43,761 nucleotides of DNA, from contig CAYWOC010000020.1 of NCBI GenBank assembly GCA_964459845.1, positions 1 through 43,761 of the forward strand, in the 5' to 3' direction. Shown here piece after piece: positions 32,833-40,900 of the stretch. Within the stretch, counting starts at the first letter, position 1. Every line of letters starts with the position of its first letter. This stretch comes from CALZFJ01 sp964459845. GTDB taxonomy: Bacteria; Bacteroidota; Bacteroidia; Bacteroidales; Muribaculaceae. The notes beneath the pieces are model-generated. The model saw only the letters and a program-made list of their open reading frames with translations, ran no database searches and had not been told where the DNA came from. The position numbers and the translations under genes were made by a program.

Positions 32833-33510
32833 TCACTTCTTCAGCAGGTCGGGACGCAGCTCCAATGTGCGCTTTATGGCCATCTCGTGCTTCCATTCGT
32901 CGATTTTAGCCTCGTGTCCTGAAAGCAATATGTCTGGCACACGCCAGCCCTTGTATTCGGCAGGGCGTGTATATACCGGCGGCGCAAGCAAGTTGTCCTG
33001 AAAGGAATCACTCAGAGCCGACTGCTCATCGCCTATCGCACCGGGAATAAGCCGCACCACAGCATCGGCAATCACAGCCGCCGGCAGCTCGCCGCCCGTC
33101 AGCACATAGTCGCCTATGGTCAGCTCGCGTGTTATGAGATGCTCGCGTATGCGGTAGTCGATGCCCTTGTAGTGTCCGCACAGAATCATAAGGTTCTGCG
33201 CCATAGAGAGCTGATTGGCGATTGGCTGGTTGAAAGTCTCGCCGTCGGGGGTCACAAAGATGATGTCGTCATAATCTCGCTCGCTTTTCAAAGCCGAGAT
33301 GCAGCGATCCACAGGCTCGATTTGCATCACCATCCCAGCTTCTCCGCCGAAAGGGTAGTCATCCACTTTGCGGTGCTTGTTGAGCGAATAGTCGCGCAAG
33401 TTATGCACCACAATCTCCACGAGTCCTTTGTCCTGAGCGCGCTTCAATATCGAGCAGCCGAGTGGCGACTCAAGCATCTCAGGCATAACCGTCAATATGT
33501 CGATTCTCAT
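32833..33510 (-). CDS. trmD: tRNA (guanine-N1)-methyltransferase
   Basis: A 225-residue SPOUT enzyme making m1G37. From ATG 33510 (MRIDILTVMPEMLES) it shows the trefoil-knot motifs ILCGHYKGID, the LTGGELPA sequence, and the C-terminal YKGWRVPDILLSGHEAKIDEWK. The frame is open far upstream, but the extra residues have no family similarity and a TAATTTTG box (33553-33560) lies within them. ATG 33522 is an alternative start giving four extra residues. Confidence 0.95.
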   Translation of the reverse strand: MRIDILTVMPEMLESPLGCSILKRAQDKGLVEIVVHNLRDYSLNKHRKVDDYPFGGEAGMVMQIEPVDRCISALKSERDYDDIIFVTPDGETFNQPIANQLSMAQNLMILCGHYKGIDYRIREHLITRELTIGDYVLTGGELPAAVIADAVVRLIPGAIGDEQSALSDSFQDNLLAPPVYTRPAEYKGWRVPDILLSGHEAKIDEWKHEMAIKRTLELRPDLLKK

Positions 33511-33552
33511 CTTATCGTTCATACTAAAGCGTATAGAAATTTTTGCGTCTTG

Positions 33553-33560
33553 CAAAATTA
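33553..33560 (-). promoter_or_regulatory. -7 box of trmD
   Basis: TAATTTTG on the minus strand, 30-42 bases before the two candidate ATGs. No TTTG at the right distance. Confidence 0.4.
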
Positions 33561-33727
33561 ATACTTTATTTGCAATATGCAGGTCTAATTCATTCAAAAC
33601 CCTGCTAAAAGTTGCAAAAACGGCATCTGTAAAAAAACGGCATCTGCGGTTTGCGCACTGCATCGGGGAATCATCATCACCAAAATATTACATTCTTCTC
33701 CAAAATTGTGTAAAATCACCTTAATGC

Positions 33728-33759
33728 GTTGGCAGTTTACCAAATTTATGGTAACTTTC
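33728..33759 (+). promoter_or_regulatory. Promoter with embedded operator for the S24 repressor gene
   Basis: GTTG (33728-33731), 20 bases, TAACTTTC (33752-33759): each box is one base off consensus but spacing is exact. The inverted repeat TTACCA-N6-TGGTAA (33737-33754) fills the spacer, a typical autorepression site. Confidence 0.55.
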
Positions 33760-33778
33760 GGCAAAAATTTTAATTGAG

Positions 33779-34477
33779 ATGGGAAACGATGGCGTGATTG
33801 AAAGGATTAAATACATTATCCGCGAGATGGGGCTTACCCGCAGTGAGTTTGCCAGCCGCATCGACGTGGATTCCTCTAATCTTTCAAAATATTTGAATGG
33901 CAAATTGGCAATCAACGATTCGCTGATCAACCGTATTGTAATCAACCTCGGGCTGTCGAAAGAATGGCTCACCACAGGCAACGATTTGCCATACGCCAAG
34001 GTGCAGAATGCCGTCAGTACCCTCAACTTCGACGGCAAGATAGGCAGCGGCAACTCTGCTGCTGCGCGCGAGAATGCTGGCACTCCAGTATATGACATAG
34101 ATGTCACCGCCGGAGCACTGCCGAGGGCGCGGATGTTTGCAAGCGAGAATATCGTAGGCTATGTGAACCTGCCTTCGATTCCGCCAGGATGCCGAATTGT
34201 GGGCGTGAGCGGCGACAGCATGCAGCCCGTGATTCGCAGCGGCGACCTGCTTGCCGTGCGTGAACTGACGAATATCCAACAAATCTTTTGGGGGCAAATA
34301 TACGTTGTAGTATTAGACGATTATTGCATGGTGAAATATGTGCGCCGCCATGAGAACCCGGAGATGGTGATACTGCGTAGCGAAAATCCGAACTACGACG
34401 ACATGGAAATTCACCGTTCTGAAATCCGCGATCTCATGTTTGTGCAGCACATTGTGCATGTGGATACCCGTATGTGA
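33779..34477 (+). CDS. XRE / peptidase S24-type repressor
   Basis: A 232-residue regulator with the layout of lambda CI/LexA-type proteins. The HTH covers about residues 5-60 (LTRSEFASRIDVDSSNLSKY). A hinge of about 50 residues follows, then the S24 domain with nucleophile Ser in VSGDSMQPVIRSGD (about 140-153) and Lys in CMVKYV (about 183). Such proteins cleave themselves when RecA* forms and control prophage or stress genes; here no phage genes adjoin. It may share a transcript with the nucleoside kinase 40 bases downstream. The operator-like repeat upstream suggests autoregulation. Confidence 0.88.
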   Translation: MGNDGVIERIKYIIREMGLTRSEFASRIDVDSSNLSKYLNGKLAINDSLINRIVINLGLSKEWLTTGNDLPYAKVQNAVSTLNFDGKIGSGNSAAARENAGTPVYDIDVTAGALPRARMFASENIVGYVNLPSIPPGCRIVGVSGDSMQPVIRSGDLLAVRELTNIQQIFWGQIYVVVLDDYCMVKYVRRHENPEMVILRSENPNYDDMEIHRSEIRDLMFVQHIVHVDTRM

Positions 34478-34517
34478 CAAAAAACGAACTATAATACACT
34501 ACAAAAATCAACCTACT

Positions 34518-36200
34518 ATGGTAGATAACATCAAAATCTATTGTGTGAACTTGCAGGAATACATTCCTGTGAAAGGCGGAGAGACGCTTGGCGAGGTATT
34601 TGAGCGGCTTAGCGACAGAATTACCATAAAACCTATATGCGCCCGCGTGAACAACAAGACCGAAGACCTGCAATACCCTGTGTTCTCGCCAAAACAAGTG
34701 GAATTTCTCGACTGCACATCGCCATCGGGCGAACGGGTGTATCTGCGCTCGCTGTGCATGATCATGTATAAGGCTGTGTGCGACCTATATCCCGGCATCC
34801 GTCTGCGCATCGAGCATTCCGTGTCAAACGGATATTTCGCAGCCCTTATCGATGCCGACGACAAGCCGGCAGAATTAAGCGAAAGCGACATCAATGCCAT
34901 AAAACTGCGTATGCAGAAGATTGTGAAGGAGGATATTCCGTTCAAGCGACATGAAAGCCTGACGGCCGATGTGATAAAGATGTATGAAAAAGCCGGTCTG
35001 CGCGACAAGGTGGAACTCTTGAAATATTCCACTGAAATCTATACGGTGTATTACACCCTTGGCGACATTGCCGACAGCTACTATGGAAACCTTGCCCCTT
35101 CAAGCGGGCATATCTCAGAGTTCAATCTAATCAAGTTCAAGCATGGCATATTGCTGATGAGCATCAATCCAAAGAAGCCTACCGAGGCCAAGACGTTCAT
35201 TCCTCAAGAAAAGATGTTTGGCGCATTCTCGGACTATGTGAAGCTAAACCACATCGTGCATCTCACTAATGTGGGCAGCCTCAACCGCGCTATCGAAAGC
35301 AAGAACGCCGCGATGCTGATAAATGTGGCTGAAGCTGTGCATAACCAGAAGTTTGCCCAAATTGCCGACCAGATTGCCGAGCGCTACAACCATGGCGGTG
35401 CGAGAATCGTGCTTATTGCAGGTCCTTCGTCAAGCGGAAAGACAACTTCTGCCATGCGATTGAGCATCCAACTGCTCACCAAGCTGATTATGCCAAAGAA
35501 AATCTCGCTCGACGACTATTTCGTGAACCGTGAGAACACGCCTCACGACGAGACGGGCGACTACGACTATGAATCGCTGTACGCCCTCGACCTCAAGCAG
35601 TTCAATTCCGACCTTAAGCGTCTGCTCGACGGTGAAGAAGTGGATATGCCATCCTACGACTTCACACTTGGCAAGCGTGTGTATAAAGGCAACAAAATGA
35701 AACTCGACGACAACAGCATACTGCTGATTGAAGGCATTCATGGACTGAACCCGGAGCTGACGAAACTTATTCCCGAGGAACAGAAATTCCGCGTATATGT
35801 GTCGGCTCTCACAACTCTGTCGATTGATGACCACAACTGGGTGCCAACTACCGACAATCGTCTGCTGCGCCGCATTATCCGCGACCACAAATACCGCGGC
35901 ACGAGCGCACTCGACACCATATCGCGCTGGCAGAGTGTGCGCCGTGGCGAGGACAAGTGGATATTCCCCTATCAGGAAAATGCCGATGCCACATTCAATT
36001 CTTCGCTGCTATTCGAGCTTGCCGTGATGAAAAATTATGCCGAGCCGCTGCTGCGCAATGTGCCTCACAATGTGCCTGAATATGCCGAGGCGTTCCGCCT
36101 CAACGCCCTGCTGAGCTATTTCCGCCCGCTCGGCGAGAAGGATATTCCAAGCACAAGCCTGCTGCGCGAATTTCTCGGCGGAAGCAGTTTTCACTATTGA
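34518..36200 (+). CDS. Nucleoside (uridine-like) kinase with TGS domain
   Basis: A 560-residue protein from ATG 34518 (MVDNIKIYCVN). The N-terminal 70 residues form a TGS-like fold, then a ThrRS-like second domain to about 250, and a P-loop kinase of the uridine kinase/phosphoribulokinase type with GPSSSGKTTSA near residue 300, DDYFVNRE near 330, and LIEGIHGLNP near 405. This fusion is usual for Bacteroidetes and Firmicutes 'nucleoside kinases'; the in vivo substrate is not settled. An upstream extension of the frame overlaps the S24 gene and is rejected. It is followed 42 bases later by the esterase. Confidence 0.92.
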   Translation: MVDNIKIYCVNLQEYIPVKGGETLGEVFERLSDRITIKPICARVNNKTEDLQYPVFSPKQVEFLDCTSPSGERVYLRSLCMIMYKAVCDLYPGIRLRIEHSVSNGYFAALIDADDKPAELSESDINAIKLRMQKIVKEDIPFKRHESLTADVIKMYEKAGLRDKVELLKYSTEIYTVYYTLGDIADSYYGNLAPSSGHISEFNLIKFKHGILLMSINPKKPTEAKTFIPQEKMFGAFSDYVKLNHIVHLTNVGSLNRAIESKNAAMLINVAEAVHNQKFAQIADQIAERYNHGGARIVLIAGPSSSGKTTSAMRLSIQLLTKLIMPKKISLDDYFVNRENTPHDETGDYDYESLYALDLKQFNSDLKRLLDGEEVDMPSYDFTLGKRVYKGNKMKLDDNSILLIEGIHGLNPELTKLIPEEQKFRVYVSALTTLSIDDHNWVPTTDNRLLRRIIRDHKYRGTSALDTISRWQSVRRGEDKWIFPYQENADATFNSSLLFELAVMKNYAEPLLRNVPHNVPEYAEAFRLNALLSYFRPLGEKDIPSTSLLREFLGGSSFHY

Positions 36201-36242
36201 TTCACCTTTAGAAAATCATAAGATTAGAAAGGATACTGACGC

Positions 36243-37322
36243 ATGAATTTTTCAAGACTAATCGCCGCAGTGCTGATGCTGGCGGCGACAAGCGCACTTA
36301 GCGCAATCGAATTTATACCAGCCAACCACAAAGGCATCGCATATACCGGACGCGTGAACCACAGCGACCCCAAATCGCCGCTTATGGTGTTTCCAGGCAC
36401 ACAAATCCGCGCCAACTTCACCGGATCGAGCATATCGATGAAAGCCAAGCCTGGGAGCGGATACTTCATGGTGAACGTGGACAATGCGCCAGCCCGAAAA
36501 ATATTCTTCGGGACGCAAGACTCCATCATCAATATAGCCCACGACCTTAAAGGCTCACGCCACACGGTGAATGTGATGCTTGCCTTCGAAGGACATAAGG
36601 CTCGCCCTGAATTCCGAGGTTTCATCCTCGACGACGGTTGCAGCCTTGCCGGCGAACCATCGATGCCTGTGCGCAAACTGGAGTTCATAGGCAACTCCAT
36701 AACTTGCGGATATGGCGTGGAGGCGCAAAACGAGAAAGTCCACTTCTCCGACTCCACCGAGAACCATTACTACACCTACGCCGCCATCTCTTCACGCTCG
36801 CTGAACGCACAGCACATGGTGGTGGCTCGCTCGGGCATAGGCATGTACCGCAACTACAACGGCCCGCGTGAGGGCAGCGAGGACAATATGCCTCGCTGGT
36901 ATGAATACACTTCCATCTACGACAATTCGCAGAAATGGGACCACTCTAAATATAACGCCGATGTGATTTGCATCAATCTCGGGACCAACGATTTCAGCAC
37001 AAAGGGCTACGACACCAGCCGCTATTGTGCCAACTATGAGGCATTTGTCAAGCATCTGCGCAAGCTTCACCCAAAAGCAAAGATTGTGATGCTCACCGGA
37101 CCTATGCTCATGGGCGACACCAACAAGATGCACATCAGTCTGCTCGACGATGTGTATAAAAAGCTGTGCAACGGTGGCATAAAAGACATCTACCGCTTCA
37201 ATTTCACGCCCCAGACGGGAAGCCTCGGTTATGGAGCAGACTACCACCCGTCAAAAGCGCAACAGCAGAAGATGGCAAACGAGCTGATACCCTTCATCCG
37301 CAAAATCACAGGATGGAAATAA
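36243..37322 (+). CDS. CE2-type SGNH esterase, secreted
   Basis: A 359-residue exported esterase. The signal peptide is cleaved near LSA-IEF (residue 21). Residues 22-140 form the N-terminal jelly-roll of carbohydrate esterase family 2, and the SGNH domain begins with GNSITCGYG (Ser at about 151), NLGTNDFS near 245 and DYHPS near 332 (Asp/His). CE2 enzymes remove acetyl groups from plant or other glycans, some also transfer acetyl. No polysaccharide locus surrounds it; it follows the nucleoside kinase by 42 bases. Confidence 0.88.
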   Translation: MNFSRLIAAVLMLAATSALSAIEFIPANHKGIAYTGRVNHSDPKSPLMVFPGTQIRANFTGSSISMKAKPGSGYFMVNVDNAPARKIFFGTQDSIINIAHDLKGSRHTVNVMLAFEGHKARPEFRGFILDDGCSLAGEPSMPVRKLEFIGNSITCGYGVEAQNEKVHFSDSTENHYYTYAAISSRSLNAQHMVVARSGIGMYRNYNGPREGSEDNMPRWYEYTSIYDNSQKWDHSKYNADVICINLGTNDFSTKGYDTSRYCANYEAFVKHLRKLHPKAKIVMLTGPMLMGDTNKMHISLLDDVYKKLCNGGIKDIYRFNFTPQTGSLGYGADYHPSKAQQQKMANELIPFIRKITGWK

Positions 37323-37367
37323 TCCCTTTTTCTGCGTGGAAAAGATGGGAATATGGTTCTTTTTCCG

Positions 37368-37375
37368 TAATTTTG
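37368..37375 (+). promoter_or_regulatory. -7 box of dnaX
   Basis: TAATTTTG, 21 bases before the dnaX ATG. No clear TTTG upstream at 19-20 bases. Confidence 0.45.
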
Positions 37376-37396
37376 TAGCAATCAATTTTATCTCTC

Positions 37397-39223
37397 ATGA
37401 GTAACTATATTGTATCAGCTCGAAAATACCGTCCTGAGACTTTCAAGTCGGTGGTGGGACAACAGGCTCTTACGCACACTCTGAAAGCGGCTATCGACTC
37501 GAAACGCTTGGCTCACGCCTATCTGTTTTGCGGTCCGCGCGGTGTGGGAAAGACTTCGTGCGCCCGAATTTTCGCTAAGACAATCAACTGCCTCTCGCCC
37601 ACTGCCGACGGCGAGGCGTGCAACGAGTGTGAATCGTGCCGTGCTTTCAATGAGCAGCGTTCCTACAACATCGTTGAGCTTGACGCTGCATCCAACAACT
37701 CGGTAGATGACATCCGCAACCTCATCGAGCAGGTGCAGATTCCACCACAGATAGGCACCTACCGCGTGTTTATCATCGACGAGGTGCACATGCTATCGAC
37801 TGCGGCTTTCAACGCCTTTCTGAAAACGCTTGAAGAGCCGCCGGCACATGCCATATTCATTCTCGCCACTACCGAGAAGCAGAAGATTATACCCACAATC
37901 CTCTCGCGCTGCCAAATCTACGATTTCTCGCGCATCACCATCAACGACATGGTGGAGCAACTGAAATATATAGCCTCCAACGAGGGCATATCTGCCGAGC
38001 CTGCCGCACTGAATGTGATTGCACAGAAAGCCGACGGTGCCATGCGTGACGCTTTGTCGATTTTCGACCAAGTGGCGGCTTCTTCTTTCGGCAAAATCAC
38101 ATATCAAAGCGCAATCGACAGCTTGAATGTGCTCGACCATGAATATTATTTCCGTCTGATGGAGACTTTCCGCACATGCAATGTGCCTGAGGCTCTGCTT
38201 ATCTACAAGGAGATTCGCGACAAGGGCTTCGACTCGCTGTTCTTTATCAATGGACTGGCTCAGCACATGCGCAATATGATGGTGGCTCTCACCCCACAGA
38301 CCAAATCTCTGCTGGAAATGAGCGACGAAGTGGCTGCACGATTCGTGGCTGAAGCCCCTAAATACCATCCGAAGTTCTATTACCGCGCTCTTGACCTGTG
38401 CAACACATGCGACATCCACTACCGCACTGCCACCAACAAGCAGTTTGTGGTAGAACTCACGCTGATAAAGCTGTGCCAGATACTTGATCCAACACCTCCT
38501 ATGGGTGGCGGCGGTGGTGGTCAGCAACCGCTTAAAAAGGTCGCAGCAACCGCTGCTGCGCAGACTAATGTCCGACAAGCGGCACAAGCACCACGACAAG
38601 CATCACCACAAGCGCAACAAGCTGCCCAGCAACTGGTGACAGCTCAAGTAAAGCCTCAACAATACAATGCTCCACAGGCGCAAAATTCTGCGCCTGTGGC
38701 ACAGCCAACCACCGCATATAACCCTGCTATCAGCACTAAAGTCCACATCAATATGCCTCCACGCATAATGATCAACAATACGGCTGCCCGCAGCGGGAAC
38801 AATATGCCAAGCGACACCTCCACTTCTTCGCAGCAGGCGAAAGCAGCAACAAGCCGGAGGCTCAACAGCTTCACCAGCGAGCAACTGCTCACCGCATGGC
38901 AGCACTATATCGAGCAGCATCCGCATGAAAAAGTGATTATCAGCACGATGCGTGTGGCTCTGCCCCAGAAGGTGAACGACACTCTATATGAAATCTTTGT
39001 GGAAAATAAAGGGCAAGTGGAGTTTTTCAATGCCCACAGTGCCGAAATATTGACATTCTTGCGCAACGAGGTCAAGAACGACATGCTTGCCATCAATGTG
39101 AACATCCGCGAAGGCGGACCTGCCCCCAAGATTTGGACTCCGCGCGAAATTGTGGAAGAGATGCGCCAGCGCACTCCTGCCGTCGAGACTCTAATACAGG
39201 ATTTCGGACTGGGGCTGGCTTGA
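37397..39223 (+). CDS. dnaX: DNA polymerase III subunit gamma/tau
   Basis: A 608-residue clamp-loader ATPase. Walker A GPRGVGKT at 46-53, zinc cysteines C65, C75, C78, C81, Walker B IIDEVHML near 124, and sensor/SRC motif ILSRCQ near 170. After the AAA+ and collar domains (to about 365) is a linker rich in Gly, Gln, Ala and Pro (370-490), and a C-terminal domain that would bind the polymerase (500-608). One protein of tau type is predicted: there is no proper A AAA AAG slippery site. The plus-strand end has no T-run terminator. Confidence 0.97.
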   Translation: MSNYIVSARKYRPETFKSVVGQQALTHTLKAAIDSKRLAHAYLFCGPRGVGKTSCARIFAKTINCLSPTADGEACNECESCRAFNEQRSYNIVELDAASNNSVDDIRNLIEQVQIPPQIGTYRVFIIDEVHMLSTAAFNAFLKTLEEPPAHAIFILATTEKQKIIPTILSRCQIYDFSRITINDMVEQLKYIASNEGISAEPAALNVIAQKADGAMRDALSIFDQVAASSFGKITYQSAIDSLNVLDHEYYFRLMETFRTCNVPEALLIYKEIRDKGFDSLFFINGLAQHMRNMMVALTPQTKSLLEMSDEVAARFVAEAPKYHPKFYYRALDLCNTCDIHYRTATNKQFVVELTLIKLCQILDPTPPMGGGGGGQQPLKKVAATAAAQTNVRQAAQAPRQASPQAQQAAQQLVTAQVKPQQYNAPQAQNSAPVAQPTTAYNPAISTKVHINMPPRIMINNTAARSGNNMPSDTSTSSQQAKAATSRRLNSFTSEQLLTAWQHYIEQHPHEKVIISTMRVALPQKVNDTLYEIFVENKGQVEFFNAHSAEILTFLRNEVKNDMLAINVNIREGGPAPKIWTPREIVEEMRQRTPAVETLIQDFGLGLA

Positions 39224-39244
39224 TTCACCGTGGCATACGGACAC

Positions 39245-39268
39245 AAAAAAAGGGATTGAACATCCCCT
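39245..39268 (-). terminator. Terminator of the 45-codon gene
   Basis: On the minus strand GGGAT pairs with ATCCC around a 5-base loop, extended by a G-T pair, and is followed by seven T. It lies about 55 bases after the stop at 39324. On the plus strand no T-run follows, so it does not serve dnaX well. Confidence 0.7.
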
Positions 39269-39323
39269 CTATTAAACCAATCTAAACACTAAAAACTATT
39301 CTCTCATTAAAAGAAATCCAATA

Positions 39324-39461
39324 TTATTTATTGGATGCGGTCAAATATCTGCAATAATCGCTCAATACCGAATTTTTTGATTTTGAACCATCTTCAGACA
39401 CATAAACCTTAGATGTAACTTCGCAGTACCATTTTACTGCCTTTCTCAATGTTTTTACCAT
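39324..39461 (-). CDS. Small protein A, 45 residues, MVKTL-family
   Basis: ATG at 39461, stop TAA at 39324. The product starts MVKTLRKAVKWY and continues as a polar, Ser/Lys-rich tail with two Tyr-Cys pairs; no membrane helix. Its first 12 codons match the second small gene at 39566-39673 with six base changes, five of them in third codon positions: one R/K and one K/N change and three silent codons. That pattern argues for translation. The leaders share at least 15 identical bases before the ATG. Its own terminator follows. Family unknown to me. A possible TTTG-N19-gttgTTTG promoter lies upstream but is weak. Confidence 0.65.
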   Translation of the reverse strand: MVKTLRKAVKWYCEVTSKVYVSEDGSKSKNSVLSDYCRYLTASNK

Positions 39462-39490
39462 AGTCACTTAAATTTTATTAATCAAACAAC
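39462..39490 (-). repeat. Duplicated leader, copy 1
   Basis: The bases before the 45-codon gene end in AAAATTTAAGTGACT, identical to those before the 35-codon gene (39674-39702), with TTGTTT and ATTAA blocks further up. Together with the first 36 coding bases this is a direct repeat of about 65 bases. Confidence 0.7.
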
Positions 39491-39510
39491 GTTCTCTTTA
39501 TTATTCTTTC

Positions 39511-39535
39511 AAAAAGCTCTCCCCTTTCGGAAAGC
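39511..39535 (-). terminator. Terminator of the 35-codon gene
   Basis: On the minus strand GCTTTCC pairs with GGAGAGC (one G-T pair) around a 6-base loop and runs into TTTTT. It lies between the two small genes, 30 bases after the stop of the first. Confidence 0.7.
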
Positions 39536-39565
39536 GTTCTGTGCATGTATGTGCAAGCGCACGGC

Positions 39566-39673
39566 TTAGTATTTCATCGACTGAAATGGAGTCATGCCGC
39601 TTGGTGTCCACACACTCGATTGTGCAGCTCTCTTGGTGTACCAATTCACTGCTTTCTTTAATGTTTTTACCAT
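39566..39673 (-). CDS. Small protein B, 35 residues, MVKTL-family
   Basis: ATG at 39673, stop TAA at 39566. It starts MVKTLKKAVNWY like small protein A, then has a different tail (TKRAAQSSVWTPSG and MTPFQSMKY) with a second Trp. No membrane segment or signal peptide. A perfect promoter lies 110 bases upstream (39783-39814) and a terminator 30 bases downstream, so it is a complete short transcription unit with a leader of about 105 bases. I know no function. Confidence 0.68.
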   Translation of the reverse strand: MVKTLKKAVNWYTKRAAQSSVWTPSGMTPFQSMKY

Positions 39674-39702
39674 AGTCACTTAAATTTTTTAATTAAACAA
39701 TC
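39674..39702 (-). repeat. Duplicated leader, copy 2
   Basis: Second copy of the leader described at 39462-39490, immediately before the 35-codon gene. Confidence 0.7.
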
Positions 39703-39782
39703 TTATTTTACCTATTCAAACTATACCTATTTCTCAACTTATATATTGAAAAACTATGTTATAAAACATATTTTTAACATTG

Positions 39783-39814
39783 CAAAGATAATGCCTCTTA
39801 TATAATTCACCAAA
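39783..39814 (-). promoter_or_regulatory. Promoter of the small-gene pair
   Basis: On the minus strand TTTG (39811-39814), 20 bases, TATCTTTG (39783-39790): a perfect Bacteroidetes promoter. No larger gene lies downstream on this strand before dnaX, so the small genes are its only targets. The rest of 39815-39982 is AT-rich and shows nothing else. Confidence 0.8.
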
Positions 39815-39982
39815 TTTTTCAGCAAAAAAATTAATACCGCATGCGAATCTTACACGACAACAGATTAACACACAGCACTTTATCTACATAATTTTTTAAA
39901 CATTCTTCCCATCACATATTGGCAGCATTATATGCTCATTTTGTCAGCCTCTCGAATGCACATCCTGCCAGCCAATTAATCA

Positions 39983-40885
39983 CTACATATTGTAGTTTTC
40001 ATTCATAGATTTAAGTTCTTGCTTTATTGCCGCAATAAGCTCTGGGGGCGACATTACCGTGATATTCGATCCCATAGACAGCAGTTCCTTGGTGAAATCG
40101 TAGGTAAGCAGCAGACGGTATTGAAACACAGAATAATCATCGTGTACAGCCACCTCCTCCTGCGAATGGTGCAGCGGCAACGCCCTAAGATATTTCGCCT
40201 GCGTCACCGATACGCGCAATTGCACAATCTTTGGCTCGCCCTTGCTCTCCATGATTCCGAAGCTGTCCTCAAAATAAGAATGTGCATCGAAGCCTTCGGG
40301 CAGCTTGAAATGCTCTTTCCGCACAATGCAGTCGCTCATGCGGTCGAGCGAATAGGTCTTTACCTTACGGTCCTTCACATTATAGCCTATCACATACCAT
40401 AGCTGCTTGAACAGCTTCACGAAATAAGGCTCTATCACCACATTGCGTGTGGCATTTACCCTTGTGTAAGGGCGATAGGTGAAATCTATGCGCCGATTCT
40501 CCCTCATCGCACCGATTATCTGCGCAAGATTGAGGCGCGCGCTCGGCACCTCCTCCATGACGATGCGATCCGACACATCCCGAGCCTCATTAAGCATACC
40601 GCTCACCATAGCCGAATTGAGCAGCCACTCCTGAACGTTGTTGGATGGGCCGTCTTGGTCGCCTTTAATGTAATATTCATAGGTAGTCTTGTCGCACACA
40701 ATCTCCATATCAAAGACTTCGGCTATGCCCTCGCGATAATTATACAAGGTGCGACGCGCCAATGGCGCACCGTCGGAAAACTTCGACAGCAGCCATTGGC
40801 GGTTCAGCTCCTCACGGGTGATTCTCCCGAATCTCCGTATTGTCTCTATCAGCCAAATGTATTTATTGATTGAATCTCTTGACAT
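39983..40885 (-). CDS. WYL-domain transcriptional regulator
   Basis: A 300-residue regulator: an N-terminal winged HTH (about 1-65, ITREELNRQWL, then ARRTLYNYREGI), a WYL sensor domain around residues 125-190 (IDFTYRP, LWYVIGYN, KTYSLDRM), and a WCX-type C-terminal part. WYL proteins respond to nucleic-acid or small-molecule ligands. It lies 15 bases behind the symporter gene, so it is likely co-transcribed and may report on the uptake substrate. Confidence 0.88.
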   Translation of the reverse strand: MSRDSINKYIWLIETIRRFGRITREELNRQWLLSKFSDGAPLARRTLYNYREGIAEVFDMEIVCDKTTYEYYIKGDQDGPSNNVQEWLLNSAMVSGMLNEARDVSDRIVMEEVPSARLNLAQIIGAMRENRRIDFTYRPYTRVNATRNVVIEPYFVKLFKQLWYVIGYNVKDRKVKTYSLDRMSDCIVRKEHFKLPEGFDAHSYFEDSFGIMESKGEPKIVQLRVSVTQAKYLRALPLHHSQEEVAVHDDYSVFQYRLLLTYDFTKELLSMGSNITVMSPPELIAAIKQELKSMNENYNM

Positions 40886-40900
40886 AAGAGCCTGTGGAGA

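Noticed and set aside
38530..38545. Possible E. coli-like frameshift site in dnaX
   Set aside because: The run reads CTT AAA AAG with only five A, so the A AAA AAG heptamer is absent, and there is no clear downstream stem.
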